Shown piece after piece: positions 29,951-38,462 of a stretch of 64,000 bases of DNA (position 1 is its first letter; every line of letters starts with the position of its first letter). Both the position numbers and the translations under genes were made by a program. The notes under the pieces were generated by a model that saw only the letters and a list, made by a program, of their open reading frames with translations, was not told the DNA's origin and did not search any database. Origin of the DNA: Limnohabitans sp. Jir72 (GTDB lineage: Bacteria > Pseudomonadota > Gammaproteobacteria > Burkholderiales > Burkholderiaceae_C). The stretch covers positions 62,001 through 126,000 of the forward strand of contig NZ_NESC01000005.1 of the NCBI RefSeq assembly GCF_003063575.1, read 5' to 3'.

Positions 29951-30529
29951 ATGTCATTGATTGAAATTCGCAAACGCAGCCTGACGATCGAAACCACTTA
30001 CCACGAGGGTGGCCCGGTCACGGACACACCGCTGAAACTGGCCGCCGCGTGTGCGGTCATCAAGAACCCTTATGCCGGGCGTTACGAGCCTGACCTCATG
30101 CCCTTCATGGCGGAGCTGCGGTCTTTGGGCACCTTGCTGGCCCAAGAGCTGGTGGACACGCTGGGCAAAGACAACATCGAGGTCTACAGCAAAGCGGCCA
30201 TCGTGGGCGTCAATGGCGAGATGGAGCACGGCGCTGTGTGGCACGAGGCAGGCGGCTGGGCCATGCGCACGGTGCTGGGCGAGCCCAAAGCCATGGTGCC
30301 TGCCAGCAAGGCGGTGGCGCACACCGGTTATCGCCTGATGGTGCCGCTGCATTACATCCATGCCAGTTATGTGCGCAGCCACTTCAACAGCATGGAAGTG
30401 GGCATTCAGGATGCGCCTCGCCCCAACGAAATCTTGTTTGCCTTGGTCATGGGCACAGGGGGCCGCGTTCATTCTCGACTGGGTGGCTTGACCAAGGACA
30501 AGGTATCGGTCCACGACGGCCAGCGCTGA
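29951..30529 (+). CDS. AA_synth (PF06684-type) family protein
   Basis: A 192-residue protein matching the small 'amino acid synthesis' family: T-T-Y-H-E-G-G near the N-terminus, then N-P-Y-A-G-R-Y and Y-S-K-A-A-I-V-G-V-N-G-E. The family name comes from an old weak annotation; its biochemical function is not established. It often sits beside Bug proteins and catabolic genes, as here (24 bp after the Bug stop). No signal peptide. Confidence 0.75.
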   Translation: MSLIEIRKRSLTIETTYHEGGPVTDTPLKLAAACAVIKNPYAGRYEPDLMPFMAELRSLGTLLAQELVDTLGKDNIEVYSKAAIVGVNGEMEHGAVWHEAGGWAMRTVLGEPKAMVPASKAVAHTGYRLMVPLHYIHASYVRSHFNSMEVGIQDAPRPNEILFALVMGTGGRVHSRLGGLTKDKVSVHDGQR

Positions 30530-30646
30530 GCGCCAGGCAGGAGGTCAAAGCGTTTTGCCAGGCCTCTGACCACAGGTCACTTCAGTGACTGATCAGGCAA
30601 AGGATTCATCTCAAGATGGTTCCTTTGCTTTTTTTCATTGCCAAAC

Positions 30647-31624
30647 ATGGTCACAGACGCACAACCGGTGCTCAGTCCCGAACAAGACGCCTACCTGCGC
30701 AGCCGATCCGACGGCATAGGCGCTTATCTGGTGCTGCATGCTTGGGGGGTGATCGCACTGGCCATGGCGTTTTTCATCGCCTGGCCCAACCCCTTGAGCT
30801 TCATCGTGGCCGTGGTCGTCATTGGTGGGCGGCAACTGGGCCTGGCCATCTTGATGCACGATGCGGCGCACCGTGCCCTGTTCAAGACCACTTGGCTCAA
30901 TGACACGCTGGGCGCGTTCTTGTGCGGCTGGCCCGTGGGCGCGAGCCTCACGCTGTACCGGCCCTACCACCTGAGCCACCACCGTCACACACAGCAAAAG
31001 GACGACCCCGACCTGATCCTGTCGGCACCTTTTCCGATCAGCAAAAGCAGTTTCTGGCGCAAGATGCGGCGCGACATTCTGGGCATCACCGGTTACCAGC
31101 GGCGCATAGAATTTTTCCGCATGGAGATGGGCGATGAGCCCAGCCGCATGAAGCGCTGGCTGAACCTTTGGCGTGCCGAAAAGTATTTCGCCTTGAGCAA
31201 CTTGGCCATCTTTGCCGTCTGCGCCGCTGCCGGCGTGTGGTGGGCTTACTTTGCGCTGTGGCTCTTGCCTTTGCTGACTTGGTACCAAGTCATCAGCCGC
31301 ATCCGCAACATCGCCGAACACGCGGTGGTAGGCAACAACGATGACCGCTTGCGCAACACCCGTACCACACTGACCAACTGGGGCATGCGCATGGTGCTGG
31401 CCCCCTACTGGGTCAACTACCACCTGGAACACCACCTGTTTGTTTTCACGCCTTGCTGGAAGTTGCCCGCTGCCCACCGCATGCTGATCGCGCAAGGCTT
31501 TGGCCCGCGCATGGAGTTGACACCCGGTTACCGGCAAGTGCTGCGCAAGGCGATCTCCAACCCGCACGACGACCCTGAGCACGGCACACCGGCCGATCAG
31601 CGCAAACGCGCAGCCCTCATTTGA
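30647..31624 (+). CDS. membrane fatty acid desaturase
   Basis: A 325-residue di-iron desaturase. The three His boxes are H-D-A-A-H (71-75), H-L-S-H-H-R-H (108-114) and H-L-E-H-H near 265, with hydrophobic segments between. It inserts a double bond or hydroxylates an acyl/lipid substrate at the inner membrane. ATG 30647 is preferred to an in-frame TTG at 30638; no SD is evident. An SDR gene follows after 14 bp. Confidence 0.88.
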   Translation: MVTDAQPVLSPEQDAYLRSRSDGIGAYLVLHAWGVIALAMAFFIAWPNPLSFIVAVVVIGGRQLGLAILMHDAAHRALFKTTWLNDTLGAFLCGWPVGASLTLYRPYHLSHHRHTQQKDDPDLILSAPFPISKSSFWRKMRRDILGITGYQRRIEFFRMEMGDEPSRMKRWLNLWRAEKYFALSNLAIFAVCAAAGVWWAYFALWLLPLLTWYQVISRIRNIAEHAVVGNNDDRLRNTRTTLTNWGMRMVLAPYWVNYHLEHHLFVFTPCWKLPAAHRMLIAQGFGPRMELTPGYRQVLRKAISNPHDDPEHGTPADQRKRAALI

Positions 31625-31638
31625 AGCAAGGAACCCTC

Positions 31639-32421
31639 ATGGCACATCGACTCGACCAACAAGTGGCCATCATCACCGGGGCCAGCCGCGGTATCGGCCG
31701 CGCCATCGCTGAGGCCTATGCCGCCGAGGGCGCCAGCCTGTGTCTGGTGGCCACCGACGGAGCCCGCCTGAATGAAGTCAAAGACGCACTGGGCTTGCCT
31801 GCCGAGCGAATCATGACCGTAGGCCTGAACGTGACCGACCGCGATGCCTGCTTTGCCGCGGTGGAACAAGTCGAACAGCGCTTTGGCCGCGTGGACATAC
31901 TCGTCAACAACGCCGGGGTGTACCGCGCCAAGCCTTTCATGGACTATGTGCCGCAGGACTTTCAGGACATGCTCGATGTGAACCTGTTCGGCGTGCTGCA
32001 CTTCACGCAGGCCTGCTTGCCGGGCATGCAAGCTCGCCAGCACGGCCGCATCGTCAACATGGCGTCCACCGCAGGCAAATGGGGCTCACGCAATCAGAGT
32101 GCTTACAACGTGAGCAAGCACGCCGTGGTGGGCCTCACGCGTTGCCTGGCGCTCGAAGCCAGCCCTTACAAGGTGACCGTGAATGCGATTTGCCCCGGCT
32201 TCATCCAGACCGACATGGTCGAAGAGCTCAAGGCGCAAGTGGCCAAAAGCTCGGGCATCAGCGGCGAGGACATGGTCAAAGCCGCCTTGACCCGTGTGCC
32301 GCTGGGCCGTGTGCTCGACCCGGACGAGATCGCCAGTCTGGCCGTTTACCTGGGCTCGGCCGAGTCCCGAGGCATGACCGGGCAGTCCATTCACCTGGAT
32401 GGCGGCATGGTCTTGAGTTGA
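31639..32421 (+). CDS. short-chain dehydrogenase/reductase
   Basis: A 260-residue SDR. NAD(P) motif T-G-A-S-R-G-I-G near residue 15, N-N-A-G-V (~90), Ser plus Y-N-V-S-K catalytic residues (~155), and a C-terminus typical of 3-oxoacyl-ACP/3-hydroxybutyrate dehydrogenase relatives. AAGGAA precedes ATG 31639. Co-transcription with the desaturase hints at lipid metabolism; the substrate is unknown. Confidence 0.88.
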   Translation: MAHRLDQQVAIITGASRGIGRAIAEAYAAEGASLCLVATDGARLNEVKDALGLPAERIMTVGLNVTDRDACFAAVEQVEQRFGRVDILVNNAGVYRAKPFMDYVPQDFQDMLDVNLFGVLHFTQACLPGMQARQHGRIVNMASTAGKWGSRNQSAYNVSKHAVVGLTRCLALEASPYKVTVNAICPGFIQTDMVEELKAQVAKSSGISGEDMVKAALTRVPLGRVLDPDEIASLAVYLGSAESRGMTGQSIHLDGGMVLS

Positions 32422-32493
32422 GGTTTTTTCAATAGCTTTGTGAATCGGGGTCGACGCTCAGACGCGTGAGAGACATGCGTTCGGGATAACCAC

Positions 32494-32557
32494 TACGGCA
32501 GACGTGCCGTGATGAACCCAGAATGAGACAAGCCATGCAGATGTTATGAAGCATGGC
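32494..32557 (+). promoter_or_regulatory. leader of the ABC transporter operon with two short hairpins
   Basis: Upstream of livG lie ACGGCA-GACG-TGCCGT (32495-32510) and GCCATGC...GCATGGC (32532-32557). Neither has a T-run. They could be operator dyads or leader RNA structure for the transporter operon. Confidence 0.35.
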
Positions 32558-32584
32558 TGTTAACAGGAACCTTGTTCACAAGTC

Positions 32585-33361
32585 ATGTCCAAAGATTTCA
32601 TTCTCGAAACCCGCGAGCTCGTCAAAGAGTTCAAAGGCTTTGTCGCCGTCAACGGCGTCAATCTGGGGGTCCAGCGCGGGCAGATCCACGCCCTGATCGG
32701 CCCCAATGGCGCAGGCAAAACCACGGTCTTCAACCTGCTGACCAAGTTCCTGATCCCCACACGTGGGCAGATTTTGTTCAACGGCCAGGACATCACCGCT
32801 GAGAAGCCTGCCCAGGTGGCACGGCGTGGTTTGGTGCGCTCGTTCCAGATTTCGGCCACTTTCCCTAACCTCACGGTGATGGAAAACGTGCGCATCGCCT
32901 TGCAACGCAACACCGGCATGTCCATGCATTTCTGGCGCTCCGAGCGCGTGCTCGACCAGCTCAACGACAAAGCCATGGCCTTGCTCGACGAAGTCGATTT
33001 GGGCAGCATGGCCGACCTGACGGCGGTGGAGCTGCCTTATGGCCGTAAACGCGCCCTGGAGATTGCCACCACGCTGGCCATGAACCCCGAGCTGATGCTG
33101 CTGGACGAGCCCACCCAGGGCATGGGCCACGAAGACGTGGACCGCGTGACGCAGCTGATCAAAAAGGTCGGTGCCAACCGCACCATCTTGATGGTGGAGC
33201 ACAACATGAACGTGGTCTCCAGCATTGCCGACACCATCAGTGTGCTGCAACGCGGCCAAGTCATCGCAGAAGGACCTTACGAAGTGGTGTCTCAAAACCC
33301 CCAAGTGCTGGAAGCCTACATGGGCACAGTCGCAACCGAGTTGGAGGGGGCCCATGGCTGA
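32585..33361 (+). CDS. livG: ABC transporter ATP-binding protein (LivG-type)
   Basis: A 258-residue ATPase: Walker A G-P-N-G-A-G-K-T-T, signature L-P-Y-G-R-K-R-A-L-E, Walker B L-M-L-L-D-E-P. The C-terminal tail is the LivG type. It is the first gene of a five-gene high-affinity branched-chain amino acid-type (HAAT) importer, order G-F-K-H-M. The real substrate may be an amino acid, amide or aromatic acid. Its last 8 bases overlap livF. Confidence 0.93.
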   Translation: MSKDFILETRELVKEFKGFVAVNGVNLGVQRGQIHALIGPNGAGKTTVFNLLTKFLIPTRGQILFNGQDITAEKPAQVARRGLVRSFQISATFPNLTVMENVRIALQRNTGMSMHFWRSERVLDQLNDKAMALLDEVDLGSMADLTAVELPYGRKRALEIATTLAMNPELMLLDEPTQGMGHEDVDRVTQLIKKVGANRTILMVEHNMNVVSSIADTISVLQRGQVIAEGPYEVVSQNPQVLEAYMGTVATELEGAHG

Positions 33362-34064
33362 TTCCGACGAATTCCTGCGCATCAGCAACCTGCACGCTTG
33401 GTACGGCGAGTCGCACATCCTGCACGGCGTGGACCTCACGGTTCACAAAGGCGAAGTGGTCACGCTGCTGGGCCGCAACGGCGCGGGCCGCACCACCACG
33501 GTCAAGTCCATCGTGGGCTTGGTGGGCAAGCGCACCGGCTCGATCACGATCAACGGCCGCGAGTCGATCGACATGGCACCGCACAACATCGCCAAACTGG
33601 GCATTGGCTACTGCCCTGAGGAGCGCGGCATTTTTGCCTCGCTCAGCTGCGAAGAAAACCTGCTGCTGCCCCCCGTGATTGCTGGCGGCGGCATGCCCAT
33701 CAACGAGATTTACGAGATGTTCCCCAACCTGCTGGAGCGCAAGAACAGCCCCGGCACACGTTTGTCAGGTGGTGAGCAGCAGATGCTGGCCGTGGGCCGC
33801 ATCCTGCGCACGGGTGCCAAGCTTTTGCTGCTCGATGAAATCTCTGAAGGTCTGGCCCCAGTGATCGTGCAGGCGCTGGCCCGCATGATCCTCTCGCTCA
33901 AGGCCAAGGGTTTCACCATCATCATGGTCGAACAAAACTTCCGCTTTGCTGCGCCATTGGCCGACCGCTTCTACGTGATGGAACACGGTCGCATCATCGA
34001 AGGCTTTGCAGCCAGCGAGCTGCAGGCCAAGATGCCGATGCTGCATGAATACCTCGGCGTCTGA
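33354..34064 (+). CDS. livF: ABC transporter ATP-binding protein (LivF-type), Walker A Lys to Arg
   Basis: A 236-residue ATPase partner of LivG, start ATG 33354. Signature L-S-G-G-E-Q-Q-M-L-A and Walker B L-L-L-L-D-E-I are intact. Walker A reads G-R-N-G-A-G-R-T-T-T: the phosphate-binding Lys is Arg46 (codon CGC at 33489-33491). Such a change usually cripples hydrolysis, so one of the two ATP sites may be degenerate. The gene is otherwise well kept, which argues against decay. Confidence 0.92.
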   Translation: MADSDEFLRISNLHAWYGESHILHGVDLTVHKGEVVTLLGRNGAGRTTTVKSIVGLVGKRTGSITINGRESIDMAPHNIAKLGIGYCPEERGIFASLSCEENLLLPPVIAGGGMPINEIYEMFPNLLERKNSPGTRLSGGEQQMLAVGRILRTGAKLLLLDEISEGLAPVIVQALARMILSLKAKGFTIIMVEQNFRFAAPLADRFYVMEHGRIIEGFAASELQAKMPMLHEYLGV

Positions 34065-34098
34065 TTCATTTTTTTACCCATCCCACAGGAGAGATCCC

Positions 34099-35313
34099 AT
34101 GAAACGCAAACTTCTCGCAACGGCCGCTTTGGCCGCATGTGCATTTGCCGGTACGGCACAGGCACAAGTGTCTGATAATCTGGTCAAGATCGGTGTGCTC
34201 AGCGACATGTCAGGCCCTTACTCCGACATCGGCGGTCCAGGCTCCGTGGTCGCCGCCAAGATGGCGGTTGAGGACTACATCAAGGCCACCAAGAGCACAC
34301 TCAAAGTGGAAGTCGTGAGCGCCGACCACCAGAACAAACCCGACATCGGCTCCAACATCGCCCGCCAGTGGTACGACACCGACAAGGTCGACATGATCAC
34401 CGACGTGCCCACATCGTCTGTGGGTCTGGCCATTGCCCAAATTTCCAAAGACAAGAACAAGGCCCACGTGAACACCGGCTCGGCCACCGCCGACCTGACC
34501 GGCAAGTCCTGCAACGCCAACGTGGTGCACTGGTTGTACGACACCTGGATGCTGGCCAACGGCACCGGCAAAGCCATTGTGAAAAACGGCGGCAGCAGCT
34601 GGTTCTTCCTGACCGCTGACTACGCCTTCGGTCACGCCCTGGAGCGCGACACCGAAGCCGTGGTGGTCAAAAACGGTGGCAAAGTGGTGGGCAAAGTTCG
34701 CACCCCTTTCCCAACACAAGACTTCTCGTCCTTCCTGCTGCAAGCGCAAGCCTCCAAAGCCAAGATCATTGGCTTGGCCAACGCGGGTGCTGACACCATC
34801 AACTCCATCAAACAAGCGTCCGAGTTCGGCATTGTCAAAGGTGGCCAGAACCTCGCCGGTATGCTGGTGTTCCTGACCGACGTGCACGCACTGGGTCTGG
34901 AAAAAGCCCAAGGCCTGCTCTTGACCGAGACCTTTTATTGGGATCTGAACGACCAGACTCGCGCATGGTCCAAGCGTTTTGCTGCACAGCACGGCGGCAA
35001 AATGCCTTCGTCAGACCAAGCAGGTGTATACGCCAGTGTGATCCACTACCTGAAGGCAGTGGATGCGGGCAAGACCGATGACGGTCTCAAAGTCATTGCC
35101 AAGATGAAGGACCTGCCCACAGACGACATCTTGTTCGGCAAAGGCTCCATCCGTGCTGACGGTCGCAAGATTCACCCTGCTTACCTGTTTGAAGTCAAGA
35201 AGCCTTCGGAATCCAAAGGCCCATACGACTACTACAAGGTCGCAGCCACCATCCCCGCTGCAGAAGCCTTCCGTCCCCTGAACGAAGGCGACTGCCCTCT
35301 GGTCAAGAAGTAA
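34099..35313 (+). CDS. ABC transporter periplasmic substrate-binding protein (LivK-like)
   Basis: A 404-residue type I binding protein. Sec signal M-K-R-K-L-L-A-T-A-A with cleavage near A-Q-A-Q (~23), then L-V-K-I-G-V-L-S-D-M-S-G-P-Y, the Peripla_BP_6 start. AGGAGA precedes the ATG. It lies between the ATPases and permeases of its own transporter. The ligand cannot be read from sequence; relatives bind branched-chain amino acids, amides or aromatic acids. Confidence 0.92.
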   Translation: MKRKLLATAALAACAFAGTAQAQVSDNLVKIGVLSDMSGPYSDIGGPGSVVAAKMAVEDYIKATKSTLKVEVVSADHQNKPDIGSNIARQWYDTDKVDMITDVPTSSVGLAIAQISKDKNKAHVNTGSATADLTGKSCNANVVHWLYDTWMLANGTGKAIVKNGGSSWFFLTADYAFGHALERDTEAVVVKNGGKVVGKVRTPFPTQDFSSFLLQAQASKAKIIGLANAGADTINSIKQASEFGIVKGGQNLAGMLVFLTDVHALGLEKAQGLLLTETFYWDLNDQTRAWSKRFAAQHGGKMPSSDQAGVYASVIHYLKAVDAGKTDDGLKVIAKMKDLPTDDILFGKGSIRADGRKIHPAYLFEVKKPSESKGPYDYYKVAATIPAAEAFRPLNEGDCPLVKK

Positions 35314-35346
35314 TCCAACCCCTGTTCACGCAAGCCTGAAATCACC

Positions 35347-36231
35347 ATGGAAATCTTTGGCATTCCCTCTCAAGCCTTGTTCGGGCAGCTGCTAATCGGA
35401 CTCATCAACGGGTCCTTTTATGCGCTGCTCTCCTTAGGCCTGGCCGTGATTTTCGGCTTGCTGAACATCATCAATTTTTCACACGGTGCCCAGTACATGC
35501 TGGGCGCATTTGTGGCCTACCTGGGCCTGAACAAACTGGGCGTCAACTATTGGTTGGCTCTGGTGCTGACACCGTTCATCGTGGGTGCCAGCGGTGTGCT
35601 GATCGAGCGCACCATGCTCAAACAACTCTACAAGCTTGACCATCTGTATGGTCTGCTGCTCACTTTCGGTCTGGCGCTGATCATTCAGGGTCTGTTCCGC
35701 AACGAATTCGGCTCTTCAGGCATGCCTTACCCGGTGCCTGAAGTCTTCCAAGGCGCGTTCAACACTGGCTTCATGTTTCTGCCGAAGTACAGAGCATGGG
35801 TCATCGTGGCATCCTTGGTGGTGTGTCTGTCCACTTGGTACGTGATCGAGCGCACCAAGCTCGGGGGCTACCTGCGTGCCGCCACCGAGAACCCCAGCCT
35901 GGTGCAGGCCTTTGGTATCAACGTGCCGCGCATGATCACCCTGACCTATGGCTTTGGCGTTGGCTTGGCCGCATTGGCCGGTGTGATGGCTGCGCCCATT
36001 TACCAAGTCAACCCCACCATGGGTGCCGACCTGATCATCGTGGTGTTTGCCGTGGTGGTGGTGGGGGGCATGGGCTCCATCATGGGCGCCATCCTGACGG
36101 GCTTTGGCTTGGGTCTGATCGAAGGCCTGACCAAGGTGTTCTACCCCGAAGCGTCCAACGTGGTCATTTTCGTGATCATGACCATCGTCCTGCTCATCAA
36201 GCCCGCCGGTCTGTTCGGCACACAGAAGTAA
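35347..36231 (+). CDS. livH: branched-chain amino acid-type ABC permease (LivH-type)
   Basis: A 294-residue permease of about eight helices with G-L-I-N-G-S-F-Y-A-L-L-S-L-G-L-A near the N-terminus and the cytosolic E-N-P-S-L-V-Q-A-F-G-I-N coupling motif. It pairs with LivM to form the channel. Starts 34 bp after the binding-protein gene and is followed at 5 bp by livM. Confidence 0.94.
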   Translation: MEIFGIPSQALFGQLLIGLINGSFYALLSLGLAVIFGLLNIINFSHGAQYMLGAFVAYLGLNKLGVNYWLALVLTPFIVGASGVLIERTMLKQLYKLDHLYGLLLTFGLALIIQGLFRNEFGSSGMPYPVPEVFQGAFNTGFMFLPKYRAWVIVASLVVCLSTWYVIERTKLGGYLRAATENPSLVQAFGINVPRMITLTYGFGVGLAALAGVMAAPIYQVNPTMGADLIIVVFAVVVVGGMGSIMGAILTGFGLGLIEGLTKVFYPEASNVVIFVIMTIVLLIKPAGLFGTQK

Positions 36232-36235
36232 CACC

Positions 36236-37195
36236 ATGTCCAACGCGATTTCTGCCACTTCATCGGCCAAATCCTCCAAGCACCTGTGGGTGGCGTTTGC
36301 CCTCATGACGGCCATCCTGGCCATCGCCCCAATGTGGGTGTACCCCGTGTTCTTGATGAAGGTGATGTGTTTCGCCTTGTTTGCGAGCGCCTTCAACCTG
36401 TTGCTGGGCTTTGGGGGTCTGCTGTCTTTTGGCCATGCCATGTTCATGGGCTCGGCCGGTTATGTCGCTGCCTACTCGGCCAAGTCTTGGGGGCTCAACC
36501 CCGAACTGTGCGTGCTGCTGGGCACCGTGTCATCGGCCACTTTGGCCCTGGTGGTCGGCCTACTGGCCATCCGTCGCCAAGGCATTTACTTTGCGATGAT
36601 CACCTTGGCACTGGCCCAGATGGTGTTTTTCTTCTGTCTGCAAGTGCCTTTCACCGGTGGTGAAGACGGTATCCAGGCTGTGCCACGCGGCAATTTGTTC
36701 GGCTTGGTGGACCTCGAAAACAACGTCAACATGTACATCTTCGTGATGACCATTTTCCTGATGGGCTTCCTGCTGATCTGGCGCGTGATCCACTCGCCTT
36801 TCGGCCAGATTCTCAAAGCCATCCGCGAGCATCCCGATCGGACCACCTCCTTGGGTTACGACACCGATACGTTCAAGCTGCTCGCCTTTGTGATCTCTGG
36901 TGCTCTTGCTGGTACAGCGGGGGGCACCAAGGCCTTGGTGTTTCAGTTGGCATCACTGACCGATGTGCATTGGTCCATGTCGGGCGAAGTGGTGTTGATG
37001 ACCTTGGTGGGCGGCATGGGCACCCTGTTCGGGCCTTTGGTGGGAGCAGCCGTGATCATCAGTATGGAAAACTATCTGGCACATCTGGGCGCATGGGTGA
37101 CCATCATTCAAGGATTCATCTTCGTGGTCTGCGTGCTGGCTTTCCGCCGAGGCATCATTGGAGAGATCGCCAACTGGATCAAAAAGCCGCTGTAA
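36236..37195 (+). CDS. livM: branched-chain amino acid-type ABC permease (LivM-type)
   Basis: A 319-residue permease, last gene of the transporter. It shows the LivM core L-L-G-F-G-G-L-L-S-F-G-H-A-M-F and the coupling loop I-R-E-H-P-D-R-T-T-S-L-G-Y. A strong terminator follows 18 bp after the stop, so the operon G-F-K-H-M is complete. Confidence 0.94.
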   Translation: MSNAISATSSAKSSKHLWVAFALMTAILAIAPMWVYPVFLMKVMCFALFASAFNLLLGFGGLLSFGHAMFMGSAGYVAAYSAKSWGLNPELCVLLGTVSSATLALVVGLLAIRRQGIYFAMITLALAQMVFFFCLQVPFTGGEDGIQAVPRGNLFGLVDLENNVNMYIFVMTIFLMGFLLIWRVIHSPFGQILKAIREHPDRTTSLGYDTDTFKLLAFVISGALAGTAGGTKALVFQLASLTDVHWSMSGEVVLMTLVGGMGTLFGPLVGAAVIISMENYLAHLGAWVTIIQGFIFVVCVLAFRRGIIGEIANWIKKPL

Positions 37196-37213
37196 TCTCT
37201 GCTGCGCTCATGC

Positions 37214-37244
37214 AAAAGGCCTGCTCAAAGAGCAGGCCTTTTTT
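37214..37244 (+). terminator. intrinsic terminator of the ABC transporter operon
   Basis: AAAAGGCCTGCTC, a 4-base loop AAAG, and the complementary arm ending in CCTTTTTT. Because the arm starts with AAAA it could also work for the convergent cupin gene. Confidence 0.92.
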
Positions 37245-37262
37245 ATGCTTTGCGCCAAAAAC

Positions 37263-37799
37263 TCAGCGCATGAAGTTCTTCACATAGTCCGCGCCCAAGC
37301 CGACATTTTCGAAGTGTGCTCGGTACTTTTCGATGCGCGTGAACACATCGTCATAACCGGTGGCATTGCCTTGTGTGTCCACATACATCAGCGCCCCATG
37401 CACGGTGAACATGGTGACCATGTCCTGGCAATCGTCAGGCACCACCAGGGTGTGGGTCTCGCCAGGCGGCTCATACACATAGCTCCCTTGCACGGCCACC
37501 CAGTCGTGCTCCAGGTAAAGCCACTTGCCGCGCAGCACATAGGCGTGGACCATGCCCGAATGGCGATGGCGCTGCAGCAAGCCCGAGCGCTTGACCTTGA
37601 GCAGGTGAACATAGAACCCACCATTCACATTCAAATGCAAGGGGCGCGACCAGATGCCAGGGGCAATGGGAGCCCACAGACGTTCGTCATCGGTGTCCAC
37701 ATCGGGGATGACCATGTCGGGCGACATGCCCCAAGGTTGCGGTTTGGCGTAAGGTACGCGATCGTCCGCAGCAGCTGGCGGGGTGGCAGAGGTGGTCAT
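37263..37799 (-). CDS. cupin-fold dioxygenase-like protein
   Basis: A 178-residue cupin (start M-T-T-S-A-T at 37799). The first motif has R-H-R-H-S-G-M-V-H with metal-binding His, the second G-E-T-H-T-L. It resembles the 2,4'-dihydroxyacetophenone dioxygenase/ChrR-type cupin group, which cleave a C-C bond with non-haem iron. Activity and substrate are not certain. It ends convergent to livM across a shared terminator. Confidence 0.75.
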   Translation of the reverse strand: MTTSATPPAAADDRVPYAKPQPWGMSPDMVIPDVDTDDERLWAPIAPGIWSRPLHLNVNGGFYVHLLKVKRSGLLQRHRHSGMVHAYVLRGKWLYLEHDWVAVQGSYVYEPPGETHTLVVPDDCQDMVTMFTVHGALMYVDTQGNATGYDDVFTRIEKYRAHFENVGLGADYVKNFMR

Positions 37800-37903
37800 G
37801 GCGGTCCTGTGCAAACAAAAGAAGGACAGCGTAAAAGCAGCGTCCCTGGCTGTCAGCACTGTGCGCGACAGCGCGTCGCGCAGGTGTCCCTCTTCAGCCC
37901 CTG

Positions 37904-38458
37904 TCAGTGGCCTTCGAAAGACACCAGTGTGAACAGCTTCAGACCCGAGGCTTCGATGCGCTGAGAGCCACCCAGCTCGGGCAAATCCACAATGGCCGCG
38001 CCCTCGATGACGGTAGCGCCCAATTTTTCCAGCAGCTTTTTGCCCGCCATCATGGTGCCGCCGGTGGCGATCAAATCATCGATCAACAGGACGCGTTGGC
38101 CGGGTTTGACCGCATCGGTGTGCAGCTCGACCGTGGCGCTGCCGTACTCGAGCTCGTAGGTTTCTTCCACGGTGGTGAAGGGCAGCTTGCCTTTCTTGCG
38201 GATGGGCACAAAACCCAAGCCCAGCTCGTAGGCCACCACCGAGCCCAAAATAAAGCCCCGCGCATCCAGACCCGCCACCACATCGGGGCGCAAGGCCGGG
38301 TCCATGTAGCGGTGCACAAAGGCATCGATCAGCACGCGAAACACGCGCGGGTCTTGCAAGAGGGGCGTGATGTCGCGGAACTGCACACCCGGCGCTGGCC
38401 AATCGGGCACGGTGCGGATGTGGCTTTTCAGGTAATCGTTGACGTTCAAGTCCTGCAT
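37904..38458 (-). CDS. apt: adenine phosphoribosyltransferase
   Basis: A 184-residue purine salvage enzyme from ATG 38458 (M-Q-D-L-N-V-N-D-Y). The PRPP loop is [12 protein letters not shown], and the N-terminal F-R-D-I-T-P-L-L is typical of APT. It converts adenine and PRPP to AMP. Only 4 bases separate it from the antiporter gene upstream, so the two share a transcript. Confidence 0.96.
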   Translation of the reverse strand: MQDLNVNDYLKSHIRTVPDWPAPGVQFRDITPLLQDPRVFRVLIDAFVHRYMDPALRPDVVAGLDARGFILGSVVAYELGLGFVPIRKKGKLPFTTVEETYELEYGSATVELHTDAVKPGQRVLLIDDLIATGGTMMAGKKLLEKLGATVIEGAAIVDLPELGGSQRIEASGLKLFTLVSFEGH

Positions 38459-38462
38459 GGCT

